The position numbers and the translations under genes are program-made. The notes beneath the pieces were generated by a model. That model was not told the DNA's origin, ran no database searches, and saw only the letters and a program-made list of their open reading frames with translations. Source: Echinococcus granulosus (Eukaryota; Platyhelminthes; Cestoda; Cyclophyllidea; Taeniidae). From it: a stretch of DNA of 64,000 bases. Of this stretch, positions 34,038 to 47,900 are shown in pieces; the stretch's first letter is position 1, and the number at the start of each line of letters is the position of its first letter. The DNA is taken from NCBI RefSeq assembly GCF_000524195.1, contig NW_020170394.1, positions 1,019,845 through 1,083,844 on the forward strand, read 5' to 3'.

Positions 34038-35389
34038 TCAGTGAGGAAGGACCTGAAGTAGGCACTCAAGCAAGCTCTCCGGGGTCGGCGATTGACAGAC
34101 GGCTGTCAATGGAAGGTGAAGGGCTTCAATATTCGCTGCGGTAGTGGGTCCGATTGCAATGATCTAGAGATAAAGTCCCATTGAAGGTGAAAAGATGAAA
34201 ACACAATTATGATACAATGTTTTACGCAAACCTCTCCCCTAAAAATCGAAGTAAATAACTGGTTTTATTGTTTAGACTTGTTTCGCGTGCAATTAACTTC
34301 CAACGGCATAACCAGATTAGTGAATCGAGATGATGATATATCCATCCGAATTGTACGGATGAAACAAATAATCTAATACCACTAAAGTACGACTAACCCG
34401 TAGGGCGGAATTTGGTTCCGAAAGGAATTTAGACAAAATAGGCCGTGCCAGTTCGACACCTGATGGACTGAAGAACACCAGGTACTGCGAACGGTTTTCT
34501 CCCTTCTACCGATTACACAACAAATTAGGAAATAAACTTAGGTTAAAATCGTAAAGGTTAACAAAGAGCACCTTACCTTCAACAATGAAGAGAGCTGAGT
34601 CTCGAAATCTGGGTTCGGAGCAGAACTGTACAGGACGACTTCTTCCACTAATAAGCCTACAGAAATTTGCGATAAAAAGCAACCTACCGGCTTCACGCAA
34701 TCTATTTGGCAAAACAGGACTATGTCTTGCTCCAGTAAGTAAGAGAATCGGTTTCTTTGAGACTTCTTCAGCATAATTATCAAGTATAAATTTCGCCAAA
34801 TTTTTGGCATTGCCAGTATGAGAACCTGTTGTTTTGAAACCCAACTTGCTAGCTGAAAGAAATGAATTCCTTGCAGCCTTTATAGGAAGGAAATGAAAAT
34901 AAGAACCTCTACTAAAAATGAATGATATGTTTCTATGCACTCTAGGAATCCATTTACCATGCGTTTCTAAAATCCGAGGATCAAGCAAAAGACAGATTGC
35001 TTAGAAAACATCCCAAAAACTGCAAAATAGATACCTGCAGAAGAAGTAGCGGGTCCAACAGTAAAGCACAAGTCCTCAGGAAGACCTTTGGGGAGGGATG
35101 TAAGAAAAGAAATCAGAAAATACCGATCAAGTTTGTGGAAGCGTATGAGTGAACAGCTTGTTGACTGCAGAAAACAACACAACTATAAGACGATCTCCAC
35201 TTGTAAAGTTGTTCAAAGAGACACCCGCGTATAGAAAATGATACTGTTTTAATAAGTTCTACGGAAATTTCACAAGACTTTAAGAACTGAAACGAATGAT
35301 GAAGGAAACGGTTAGCGAACATTTACGTATGGGTCAGCTTCACGAGAATACGCGTCTTCACTGGTAGATTTAAGTAGAATAACTTCCAT
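34038..35389 (-). CDS. UROS: Uroporphyrinogen-III synthase, complete
   Basis: Seven minus-strand exons join in phase: 35389-35327, 35286-35124, 35085-35035, 34852-34688, 34656-34577, 34484-34398 and 34163-34038, giving 244 residues (human 265). The enzyme closes hydroxymethylbilane and flips ring D to make uroporphyrinogen III, the fourth step of haem synthesis, in the cytosol. The two-lobed fold is visible: start MEVILLKS...DPY, first-lobe VVFCSQQAV (family FTSPRAV), hinge CFTVGPATSSA, second-lobe TGSHTGNAKNLAKFI and PILLLTGARHS, LVFFSPSGVEL, and the conserved IIAIGPTTAAN near the end. The order and spacing match human UROS throughout. Introns are very short (38-234 bp), unlike neighbouring genes. 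No damage is visible. Confidence 0.93.
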
Positions 35390-36425
35390 GCGACAACTCT
35401 AACAATACAAAGCATGAAATGCAAATGAGAAAACGCACAATGCAGCAGTTCTTGGACAATTCTATTGGTATTCAGCTCCATGTTACTAGGTCATAAAAGG
35501 TGAACGAAACACAAGTACTAAGAATTATAACAAGGATACTAATTTACACGAATTGTGCGACATAGGAAAACGTCTTTTACCCGACGCACAGCGAAAAAGG
35601 CGGTATAAACAGAAGTCAGGTGACATTTGAGTTACTAGGGTGGCTTCAAAAAACAAATACTCAGCTACCTGAGAAACAAATGAAGAGTCAATGACTAGGT
35701 TACTTACTAAACGTCTTTAATAAGTTCAAACAATAACCCCGGGTCTCATCTGATAGCACGCAATCGGTAACAAGAGAAATAGAGTGCAACCCCCTTCTGT
35801 GAAAAATGCAAAACACAAGTGCGCTATAATACACACCAGCAGCGATGCAATCCAACTAATTGCCAGACAGGATGTCGATTATATTACTCCCTATAAAGCT
35901 TCGATATTTACCCCAGCGGTTGCAAACCCCCAGCCCTTTACTTGAATAATTACTCATGGTCTTTGTATGTGCTGCTGCATTACTAAATTTCGGTGCAAAT
36001 TTCGGATGAATTTGATATGTGCCGTAAAATTGCCATAAAAATGTACGTTCATTAAAATTCCGCTCAACTTTAACTGCAAATAACACTGTATTAATTAGAC
36101 TAAAGTTATGTCATTTGTTATACACGATTAAATATTTATTAGCTCTTTAATGTTGTAAAGGATTCTTCTACATGTATTTGCACCCATATTTTGCATAAAA
36201 GGGCCAAATAATATCCACGTGAAAAAAACAGGAACGATGCGCATTTTTACAAGTTGCCAGCATATTTAATGCTTAATAGCCGTTAAACAAATAGCTAAAC
36301 GAAATGTCGAAATACTGTGGCCTGCATCTATTTCAGGTATTGCTCGATACCGTTGAGACGAACTAGGAAAGGCATGTGAATGAAGCAATTAACGATGCGA
36401 CCACTTCGGTCTTCCTGGATTGTAC
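35390..36425. other. Upstream region of UROS
   Basis: Non-coding by eye. The open frame 36086-35856 on the minus strand has no splice support. Confidence 0.35.
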
Positions 36426-36627
36426 TGTAGCGTCCCGAGACTCCCTGAAGACGAAAGAAGACACAATACTCGGGCAGGATATATATATATATTCAGCACG
36501 GAGAAGGTGTCTGGGCTATTGGCATGGCCCAAAGGGCCAGCCCGCCCAGCGAGGTACAAGGGGGCTAATTCAAAGTACAAATGTGGCGCCTCACCAGAAC
36601 CGAGGGATAAACCACTATCGTATTACA
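36426..36627 (-). repeat. Solo LTR of the TRIM-like element
   Basis: A 202-bp copy on the minus strand with TGTAATACG...GCTACA ends. It is flanked on both sides by GTAC, a 4-bp target duplication. It has a short (AT)n run and is nearly identical over its shared part to the copy at 60716-60879, so both belong to a young subfamily. Confidence 0.75.
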
Positions 36628-37442
36628 GTACTTCCGTTCCGACCATGGCGTAGAATCCCAGCTCTGCACGTTCCTCTACACTGCTTGGGTTCAGTACGAA
36701 TTCACCGAAGACTCGGGGTGCTGCACAGAAGATGAAGTACTTCTGACAATTGAAAACCTTTCGAACGTTGGTGACTTCAACTATTTCCTGTCGAGCCCAA
36801 ATTACCATGTTGTTTTTTCTGTTGAATTCATTGCTTAACAGAGGCACTAGCATCTGGTTCTTTAATGGCATCCCGCGGGATGGCATTCGAATAATAAAAC
36901 CCCAAGGTAAACAACATGTTTGAATGCGTAGACCAGGTGGACGCAAAGCCGAATCTCACTACAGTCGCGATCGCGGTTACTAGCTTTAACGAAGCCAAGT
37001 TTAGCTTATTGATCTCACAAATAAACTCCATGTATTTGCCAATTTGGTGAGGCGCCCCAATTTGCGATAAGCAATATACAATTACTCTGAACTTTTGTTA
37101 ATTTACTGAACTTCAAACCGTCAATATGAAATAGAAAGGTTGTTAACACCATGAGCAGCATGTACATGATACCATCGCCAAATCATAATAAGGAACTCAA
37201 AGAATAGGTACAGTACCGTGCGACGAGGATGTGTGAATTCTTTGCAAGAAGCGACAGAGAAAATATGTGCCTTTCTTGGTTCAATGTGCAATTCATGGGG
37301 AAAACGAAGAGCAAAGTGTGGGCACCAAATTCATATTGAGGCGCTGCGCGTCAGCTGATGGGAATTGAGGGGGTCGGGTGAATGAAAGGCGGTAGGTGAA
37401 ATGCACTTTCTCTTCCGCTCTTCTTTACAAAATGAACTTGAG
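36628..37442. other. Presumed 3' UTR and flank of CAMSAP
   Basis: No exon seen. It lies between the solo LTR and the CAMSAP stop. Confidence 0.35.
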
Positions 37443-38904
37443 TCAGGACTTAGAAACATCCGACACTGCTGATGCAGTGGCTCGCGCAGCGTTGCTGTGC
37501 AATGGTGGCGATCGCATCCACCAGGAATTCTGGATTGTGACCGCGTCGACCACTGCGCTCAGGTGCTTTGTGGAGGTGATCTCACTAAACTGTTTCGCCC
37601 CACTGTTGTACCTAAACACAAAAAAATCAGCAAACATTCAGGTCGTGGGTCATTTATGTCACATTTAATCAACCGCGGTGCTGTCACGTTTTAGCACTGG
37701 TCGGTTAAATGAAGCATTCAATCAACTCGTCATTTTTGTTCGTATTTAGCGTTCCAGTGCTGTTCAAACGCTACCATTTTTCATCAGACTGATTATGAAG
37801 TAGCTAAGATGCAATGTAGCGTTTGTAGTTAGCAATGCTATCAATTGCTAGCGGTCAAAAGAAGAAGGTAGATGTGAATTTAATCGGTACTACTGTGAGA
37901 GAGCTTATTCATTTTGCAGAGAATAGGCTTACTTGAAAAACTTATCACACATATTATGAGTAATTTTCCGGGGGCCGTTGCCGCAGATGAATTTGAGTTC
38001 CTCTGTTTCAAAATCAAAGGCGTATAGAGCACGGTATTGGCATCTGCTATCTCGGAAAAGAACGATGAAATGCGATCCATCCACAGCAGCGAGCTCCTAG
38101 CAAACAAAGAGCCCATGATTAACAGAGCTGCGCACTGCCAAGATTGATCCACATCACCCGAGCTTTTGGCCCATAAGCTTGTGGTAGTCAAGGTAATGTA
38201 AGCTGTCAATAGCAGCAGGATCGGCTAACGCTCGTAGCGTTTCCATGCGCACGACTCAGTGCAATGTATGCAAGGGCTACATACATCGACAGTCCGTAAT
38301 TCTGGCTTAGATTTTTTAATCTCACTGTAAGAGTTGATTTGTTCGTAATCGAAAGATCATAGCCCCGAAGTTTGCAGAAGAAGCAAACTTTACTGGATCA
38401 AAGCTAGTTGCAAACAATAGGATAAAGTGCAAGCGTTTTATCCAACTCAAAAATACGCCTAGTGAACATTCGAGGTTGCTTAAAATGCATTCATTGTGCT
38501 TTGGTTTTTTAATATTTAAATACAGTCACATCTGTCTTGCCAACTAGAAACCGCGATTGACAAAAATTAGAACTCAAATTTCTTACAGATTCATAGTCCA
38601 TTTTAAATTAATTGACAAAAGCTTCATCACAATAGTAACAATAGGAGTGGGTCTTACAGAGTGCCTTAATAAGCTGAATAAATGTGAAAAATGGGATGGA
38701 TTCGGCTTACCTGCAATGCCAACTTCTTTGCAGGTTCATTCACGGTTCCAGCAAGGCAGCAGTGTGAAATTGCGTTTACAATCACCTGCCGATTCGACTT
38801 TGACTTTGGCTTTACGTAGAGACGTGGTTGTGATTGGATTCCAGCTATTGGAAAACCTGGCCCGCTGTAGGTACTTCCTTCGCCGTTCTCCAGTCGATGA
38901 AGAG
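37443..38904 (-). other. CAMSAP: CAMSAP CKK domain exons
   Basis: Three exons (38904-38711, 38096-37933, 37611-37443) encode the domain. Landmarks in order are RLYVKPKSKSNRQVIVNAIS, HCCLAGTVNEPAK, HFIVLFRDSRCQYRALY, TEELKFICGNGPRKIT, CDKFFKYNSGAKQF and VVDAVTIQNSWW. Each has a direct counterpart in human CAMSAP1-3. This is the firmest part of the gene. Confidence 0.95.
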
Positions 38905-41900
38905 CTAATAAATTTCGAAAAGTCTATAAGGCAGCTCAAAGATGTTATTGTCAGAAAAAAAACAAGCTACTACTTTGTATTCACGAAAACATTTACCATA
39001 TCAGTTGTTACTGCAGCTAAGACTCTAGCAGGGAAATTAAGTTTATTCTCAAAATTTCCCCTATAAAGCAATCTCAAGGATCACATGAGCAGATCCATAC
39101 TGCTCACACCATACCATGTGATAAAGTAGTTTTTTCCAGTAAATTTTGATTATGAACATGGAGTAAGATCAAATTTGCGTGGGAGATATCTCAGGTAACA
39201 GGGGATCACATTAATGAACTGGAAGCTATAACAATAAGTAAATGAAAGTGAGGCTAATTAAACAAATTAACATGCATGCAAAGAGCTTATGGTACTAATC
39301 TTTAATAATATTTCAAGTGGTAGAAGGACCGCAAGTAAATACTCTTTGAGATATTATCAAACCAATAATAATTTGAAAAGCCGACATGCATGTGAGCCTT
39401 ACAAGAGAGACTGGGTCCATTGCTAAGTTGATTGATGGACCGTCGTGATGCAGATCTTTGACGTCCAACGGATGTAGCATTCTCTCTATCATTGGTTGAA
39501 GTCACGCGTCCAGCAGTAGTGGATCGGTTCCCGCTGCTCGATGTGACCGAACTGCGAACATTCAATTGGCAGAGTGAAGCCGATCGCGAGTTCCGACCGC
39601 TACCACTAACGCGGGCAGCGCCAGCAGATGTCTTTCGTCGTGCAGCGGTAGCGGTAGCAGAGGTGTCTCGGAGTAGTGCCGAGGTCGGGCAGGTGGGTTT
39701 CGGGGGAATAGCTGAATCCACTGATCCACCTTCGCCGTTACTGGCTGTCCCGTTGTCATTCGTTGTATGCACAGGAAAGCCTGAATTTTCGGGCTGAATA
39801 AAAGCAAATCGGACCTCTTATTTATATTTTCATAAATGATTACAAATGCTTAACTAGATAATTCTAAACAAATTTTATGGTATCAGCTACAAGTAAAAGC
39901 GTAACACCATAGTGAATATCCATTTAACACATACCAGGCAAAAGAACCGTGCAAAGTTGGCGAGATCATGCCGCCTTTCAACTACAGTTTAATCATTACC
40001 AACGGCAGCCAAACTACTTTCTGCACTTTATCTGCTAATTACGCCAAAGTTTGTTCAATAGAACAAGGATTTTACCTCTATATCTGTGGAAAAGACATCA
40101 TCTGTAGGGAGAATAGAGACGTTTCTCGCCATTTCGGATAATTCCGACAGGAACTGTGACTCCTGATCAGCCATGCGGGCGCGCAAGGCGCTTTCAGTCA
40201 GTCTAGAGCGATCGGCCGCTCTGCGAGCCTCAAGACGCTCTCGTGCTCGTTGGAGACGCTGTCATTCATTAAAAACTAGTTTAATTATTAAAAATGATAA
40301 ACAATCTTTGCCTTAATAAATTCTTTAACTTAGTACCCTCAGCTTCACTACTAAATAATATCTCGTTAATAAATCTGCAAAAACATTACTTAGTAAAATT
40401 ATCTAAGAAACACCTTAGCATTGTCAGTATAAAGTAACGATATATTTGAGTAAGAAAGGCAACAATTTCCCTCACTGAACCTGTTAAGCCAAACACCATG
40501 AGCAAATGGCAAATTCGCCACAAATCCATTCCCATTATCGTGACAAGCAACGAGGCCTTGTCCTTTGGAAACTCATGGTTATGTAACATGTCAGATAACT
40601 GTGGAAAATAGACAAAGGAGGAACAAACCTCCGAGGTGGGATTTTCAAAGGTAATAAAGAGCTTTTCAGCAGGTTTGATGACTTCGGGCTCTGGAGATGG
40701 AGATTCGATTGCAGCCTCGATGTGATCATCCGTTGCTCTTGACTCGGGAGGTGATATCGGTTCCAACGGTTTAATCTCTGGGGTCTATAAGTTATTATAA
40801 TTAACGGAATATCTGAGAAATCTATGTTTATTCGATGCCATAGGAGTATTCATGTCGTGTCAATCATACTTAATGACAACGCAATCTCCTCACGGTATGT
40901 GATGTAGTGGATTAGTCGTTAATTTTACCCCATAGCGATGAAAGTTTAATAAGCATTTTTGCAAGCCGGATTGAACGCTACTTGTACAGCAATAGCTAGG
41001 ATAAATTCATACAAAAAGACAAATATTAGTGTGCTGGTTCTCCACCAAAGCGATTGACAAGTACCGAGATCAAATTAACAAGATATAATGTATGAACGAT
41101 ATTATTCTTTAAACAAACTTTTATCCCGGTTCCATTATTTAAAGTTATTATTTTGAAGACATTTTGTGGAATTTACAAGCCCTGAGAGACTGTTCGGAGG
41201 AGGTTCTGATCCCCTTAAATGCGCCTGGTACGGCATCATGTGACACCAACAAAAAGTACCTTTTAGTCACTCAGATGAGTAAAAGGAAGTTTGCATAGGC
41301 ATATGGGAATTTTGCATAAAATATATGCTACAATATATCTCAAAACTATAAAATTGCATCAGCAAAGACATATCGTTGACGGAGTCAAGAATAATACATT
41401 AATGAAAACATAGATTTCGCTCTGTATTGAAACCTTTTTGGTACCGCATTCAAACTGTAAATCCTCTTTTGGAAACAAATGACCTTCTTAAGGATTCTAA
41501 GACAAATCTTCTGAAACGAATGATTCCGTATTCTTCGAGAGGAAACAAGGCAAAAAAAACTACGGCATAGCAATACATTTCATGGAGGTGCAGCAGGGTC
41601 AGAACCTTACAGAAAGGGAGATTTTCTCAAGTGGATGCTTTTCACTGGTCATATGGTCGGGAGAATCGGCATCCACGTGATCGTCGCCGTTGTTCCGCAC
41701 GTCGCACTGGGAGGGATACCGCAGGGGGGTCCTCGTGCTCCACATGGCGCGGGTGCTGCTGGAGGGTGTGACAGCCGGATGCAGGTGGGAGGAGTGGGCA
41801 GATCCAACTGGTGGGACAGACCTCGTCGGATCGGTGTCGCGGAGGTCAGTGCACAGGGAGAGTTGCTGTGCAGTGAGACGTTCAATGTCAGAGCGAAGTG

Positions 41901-44900
41901 TAGTCACTGAGCGCGCGAGCTCCGCTATCACAAGAGCGTCTAGACCGGTTCCCGCCGACTTCCCCAGGTGATTTAACTCTAAGCGATGCGGTCGAGGAGG
42001 GAGGGCAGAAGTGCACACGGGGTAGCTAAATTCCTCGCCAGAGTCGAGAGCTCCCAGTTGGCATTGGCGTAGATGCTGGCTCGAAGGAGTCCTTCTTCGA
42101 CTAAATATTAGCAGGATGGAAGGAAAACAACGATTGTCTCATGCACTGGTATCAGGTGTTCTACTGGAGTCGCTCTAAATCTTATACTGATATTTTGGAA
42201 AATAGCATTACATTTCACTTTTCAAGTCTGTAGCAGCTTTAAAAAATGCCACCCCGACTCACCACCTGTGGTACTTTAATAATTATTTTTAGTGAAACAA
42301 ATAATGTCCTTTGCTAGGGTTTACCATTTTTAATGAGGGATATGGTTAAAAACAATAGTATCTATCTGTGAAAACAAAACACTATTAAAAGAGCTGTCTT
42401 ATCGCAAAACATCATTACCAACGCATACGTCCCTTTATAACCGCTGCTAAAAGCAGGCCATTCAACAGTAAAATCGCTTGGCAAATGTATGAAATTGCAT
42501 GACCAATGCTAGTGAGACTCGGAAAAATGAAAGCTCAGCATTAAGCAACACGAGATTCTCACGTCTTTAACCTGCATTTGAAATACAATGGACGCGAGAA
42601 CTCGACGGCGGAAGAGAGAAGGCGACTACTCCAAAATATGGAATACTCAAGGCTGAAATTGATCATTGAGGAAGCGTATGAGATAATCCGCAACATACAT
42701 TGCTAAAAAAATTACCACAATTAACCTAACCGAAAATATGGAAACCTAATTATTCATTTTGAAAATTGCAGAATAAACTGCAAATAATGTTGCAAGAAGT
42801 TCGACAAAAAGTTCGCAGAACCATTTTTTTGTCTTAAAATGGAATAAACTAATGTCAACATTCAAGCAATCATAGCGCATTCAGGAGTATGGATAGGTCA
42901 TAGGATGGTATAGATAGTCAAATAACCCTAAAAAAACATGCAAAGTAACGTAGGAAATATTTTCGTTGGATAATTAATTAAATCAATTGGATATTGAGAA
43001 TGTTTAATTTTATTCTGTAGCGATCCGAAAATTATAACTAGAAGGCTAGAGGCAAGTACAAACGTGCCTTACTCCAAAAGCCTGTGCGCATTAATGAATG
43101 AGCCAGGTGAGGCACCCACCAGTAAAATTGACGCCCTATCGTCTACAGCTAAGCAAAGGCGATTTCTCATTCAAGGACCTTCTCACGATCAACCACCTCA
43201 CCGAAAGTAGGCGTGCGAAGCCAGGAGGTTTCCAAACGTTTGAATTCATTTTAAAATCTTCCACGCTAGCAAGGTATTCCAATTATTGGGTGCATACGCG
43301 GATCATCAATTCCACTCAGACGTCAAAGGTAAATATGAAAGGGCAATTCACTCCAACTTGTCAATGCTTAGGGGTTTGCCACTTTCTAAGTCCAAAAATA
43401 TAAACATTCAAAACCGAATGTACTATTTGCTCCCCTTTATTGTATTCAATCAACCACTTTAAAATAATCAGATTGGCATTTTATTTTCCATTGTTGGAAT
43501 CGGTGAATGAACGTGACTTCAAATGTTGGGTCCATCAAAACACGGACATTTGCGTAAGCTTTTGAAATGGAATTTAGAGAATTAGTGATGATGGTCCAAA
43601 ATTTTCCAAAATACATGTGTATCTCAATCTGCACACATAGGAGAGGACCCATTCTCCACTCGGACACTGACGATTAAGTAAACAAACATATCTAAGATTT
43701 AAAATTAAATTTAGTGCTTCTAAATCAGATCCAAAAATACAAACTACATTAAGTGTACTTATAGTGCAGAATTAGTATCAAAAAATGCATTGAAAAAACC
43801 TCCTTATACTTAGTTACTCTACTCCAGTATAATTGGACCAGGCCGTCTAAAACATTCAAAGGAAAGCTACTGAAAACAAAATGAAGACAATCATACTGTG
43901 TGAAGAACTTAGCCATAGAGAGAGACAGTGGCCTTTAAGTCGACGTTAAAAGGGAAATCAAATTTTTCAGATGCACTAGGTCCTGGACTAAGCTTGAAAC
44001 ACTGGAAAGATCTTAATGCAACTACAAAGGAGATAAATATGGTTGCTTCTATCATTTCTGTTTTTGTTGTACTTATCAAATGAAACGGGGGAGCAGAATC
44101 GGTGGATTTATGCTTCTAACAGAAAAAGAATCAAATCAGCGCTTGCACCTTCTAATTAATCACATAGCATAAAATAATATTCTGTGAAAGTGCCACTGAT
44201 TAAATGAATATCGAAATAATCTGACCACAAGCTAGATGTTATGGTCCCTTAAAAGGGGGCGAAAAATATCATTGCCTGATTTTCCTTACGCGTAAACTAA
44301 ATGCAACGGCAGGAAATGGAATTAAAAAACAGACTGCGTTTATCTTATGGATGCACCATACGAAGGAAAAATCGAAAGCACAGAAACAGTTCTGATGTAT
44401 GCCTAGGTGGCTGGAACACGGCTCTGCATTGTCCCGTCTGTGAATGCCCATGTGCATGTAGCCATGCTTACTACCCCGTGATGGGACTAAGATCTAAAAC
44501 AGGTTTCGCTCAAATCGTTCTACGAGTTGTTACTTTCCCGTGGTTTGGCATGACGTGACATCATTTCACGCATTGCAGTGAGATTATGTGACCAATCATC
44601 CATGCGTGAATTCTGACTAAGGCTTCACACGCGTGACAACCATCCACGGGTGCGCGCCGAGCTTGAAGAGTGTAGGCCGGCCTTCGCCTGTCTGCCTGCC
44701 TGCCAACCCGTCCGCTTGCCCGCCTGCTTACGCGGGGAAAGTGCCACCTCATTGGTGCACAGGGCGCAGCAATGCGAACGTCGATGATGCCGCGGACTGC
44801 ATTACCAACGGCACTCCTCACGTGCTTACGCCTCCACACCAGAAATCATGCGCGCTCCCACAGCCAGCAAAAAGCACTAAGATCACATTAAATGCGGTTT

Positions 44901-47900
44901 TGTAGCAGATTTGATAATTCAAACATTTTTGCTGGATAAATGACTAGCTCAGGGATTTTAAAGTTTACTCAATGTTAGTAGCTGACAAGCATCTGCGACA
45001 TTGCGATTTCAAAGTTTTGGGAATTGGAAAATGCAAACTATCTTCAAAAATCACAAAGCTCTGAAAGTGCGATCAGCGCAATTGCTACTGAGCGAAAACC
45101 TCAAATAGAAAAAATTAGAAATTTCGGTCCTAAACCGTCTATATCAGGCCGTGCTAAATGAATCAAGAGATGGATTAAACGGTAAATCAGAAGTGGGAAA
45201 GAGGATGTGGTTAGGGTAACTCTTCTGGCCTTTAAGTACCTGTTAGTTATAACTAAAAAAATAATCTGCGACACATTCAAAAAAAAGCCTAACATAACTA
45301 ACCCCAAATGCGTATTCCAGTAAATTTCTGAAGCAGTTTCATTGACGAGGATACCATCATTCTCTTTGCGATCTTCAGGAGAGAATTCTCTACCACGTCG
45401 ATAATTATTCCCAGAGCAGCAATATTGTCTCACACCACGTGGAGGTTTGGGTACTCGCCGTCTGGGCATGGTTCCATAAAGTTCCTCATAGTCGACATTC
45501 TCTTCCAAAGTACCATCATCTACGTTTGCTTCCATCCGCCCTCTGTGTCTGCGTCGAGGCATGGAACTGTAGTAGTCTTGGGCGTTGCAGTGCGAGCACT
45601 GGAAGCAGCAACTCTCGGGGCGATAGTGGATTCGGGCAGATTGTACAGGCTGCTCATAATTGAGGCGGTGGTAGTGTCGACGACGTGAGACCGAGCGATG
45701 CTCCTCGGGATCAATTTCTTCATTCGGCGATGAGGGTGAGGAGGTGGAGCAAGAGCTGCGTCGACGATTCATCCGAGGAGTCGGGATTTCTTCTGACTGA
45801 GGACTTTTTACAGGAGAAGAGCAGTGAATGGGGGATTCTCGGGTTGCCTTAAAGGAATGAATGGAAGTATAGATTTTTAACTAAGTGTTTGAATTATGCA
45901 GGCAATATAAGATTTTCCATAAGGTCAGTAATACCACACTTTTATCGCACTTTTTCTCGTTCATACTGCCTACGAGTACGTTAACTGAGACGGAACTCAC
46001 ATAGTCTAAGGTTATGGCCTACATTGATCAGGATTACCGGTATGTCAGTTACTGCATATTCTGAAACATCTAGCGAGATTCCTTTCTAAAATGCCCTTAG
46101 ACAAAATGTGGTCTTAAGTGTCAAGTGGAAAGCTATGGCAGAATTAGCCTCTCTTCCCGATATCACAAAAATCAGTAGTGCATAAAATGCAAAAGTTGTA
46201 ATGCAAATAGAAAAAGAACAGAGGACTGGCTTTTTGGAACGTCTTGATGGTAGGAAGTAAAATCTAAACAGACGTAATTAGCTCAGGACTTTATCACGCA
46301 ACTTTCCCACCACCAGATCATCTACTACACTAGTAGATAAACGACTAATAAACGTTTCGTGCTCTCATTAAGTATTTTGAAACTACGTCAATTGAGTGAA
46401 TAAAAGGTGAGAATTTGAAATGATTCGTAAATCTTACCCCATTAGACGACATTTCAGCTTGATCGGGCACGCAACTGGATGAAAAGTCTTCCATATCAGT
46501 GGTTTCTACATCCGGCACCGAAGAACTTGAATAATTTTGCTCAGATTTTTCCTTCACCACGCACTCCCCTTCTGCTTCTTCCTCGGCAGAATCTTTAGGA
46601 GGCAGATCACTTTGACTCACTGTGAAGTCGTCGTTATACTTTTGTGAGTTTCCGCTTTCTTCCTCTTCAGCAAGAGATGGGCCTTCGTAGTTAGCACCTT
46701 GGCGACGACGCTTCTGTAAGGTAATGCACATACACCACGCACATACACACACACGTGTGCACATGATTTAATCACATGCCACCTTCAGCCGGGAGCCAAT
46801 CACATTTGGCTCCATGTCTGAGAGCATATGCTAAAACATGAGTAGGATCCGGTTTATTCGCGAGCATCCGAATATGTAAGTATTCGTTATAATCAATTTT
46901 AAAAGGTAGGAAATATACCCAGTGGCATCTATTTTGGGGAGACAGCGTTTCTGACTCAAACAACATGCGTCCACCTGATGCTTGATGATTAATCTGAAGC
47001 TGAACCACCAAAACACCTCATTTGTTCATTAGATTTACTAGAGCTAGAATTCCGGCGTTTGAAAATGTAAAAGTGGCTCTGAAAGCACCAAAAGAGGAGT
47101 AATATATCGATTCATTTAAACTCTATATCAGTATGAACAATATGCCAGGCAAAAAATTGGACTTTAAAAAGTAGACAGGAACGGAGAGAAGGATCATACC
47201 TGAGAAGAATGAAGGAGGGCCAAAAAAGCGGCTTGATTACGATGGGCGGCAACCTTGTCACCCTGCCGGAGCGCTCGCTGCCGGTTGGCCTCGATGGTGC
47301 GACGTTGCTGGTCCAACGAGAGCCGCAGCGCCGCCGAGCCCTTACCAGTCTCCGTCGGCGTTGCCGCCACCGAATGACTTCGCTTCTCCTCACCCTGTCG
47401 AGCCCTCTCCGTCCAACTTGTTTGAGTTAAAAGACACACGTGTAATCATTCACCGATTACCAATGGGAGCTTTATAACAGCAATGATTCTACTTAATCTT
47501 TTAGTTCTCCAAAGTATAACGCTCAACAAATGTCATACGTTTCCGACGCAACCTTACTGAGTATGACACTTAAGACGAAAAACGATGTCCCTTTCGCATC
47601 ACATGGAATGTGATTCACACGTATCGGTATTCGTTAAAGCCTGCATTGAATGGGATTTTCAGCAAAATACATCGCTTAATCAAACCTCGTTTCTGTGTAG
47701 TTGACTTAATTGCGAATGTCCACACAGGTCCCCAGCGTCTTCTTTGAGCTTCTCAGGTACAAAATTGGGGGTGAAATTACTTTAGCTAAAAAATAGTGTT
47801 GGTGCTAAAAACATCCAAAATGAAAGAATGCAAATGTCAATCTCCGGATTCCTCGTGCCTCACATTGCATTAGTGAATTTCAAGAATATCAAGCTTGAAC

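Noticed and set aside
38557..39066. 169-codon plus-strand frame
   Set aside because: Opposite the CAMSAP CKK exon 38904-38711; it has no domain and crosses intron sequence.
41635..41971. Two plus-strand frames of about 90 codons
   Set aside because: Shadows of CAMSAP exon 42100-41611; no splice support on the plus strand.
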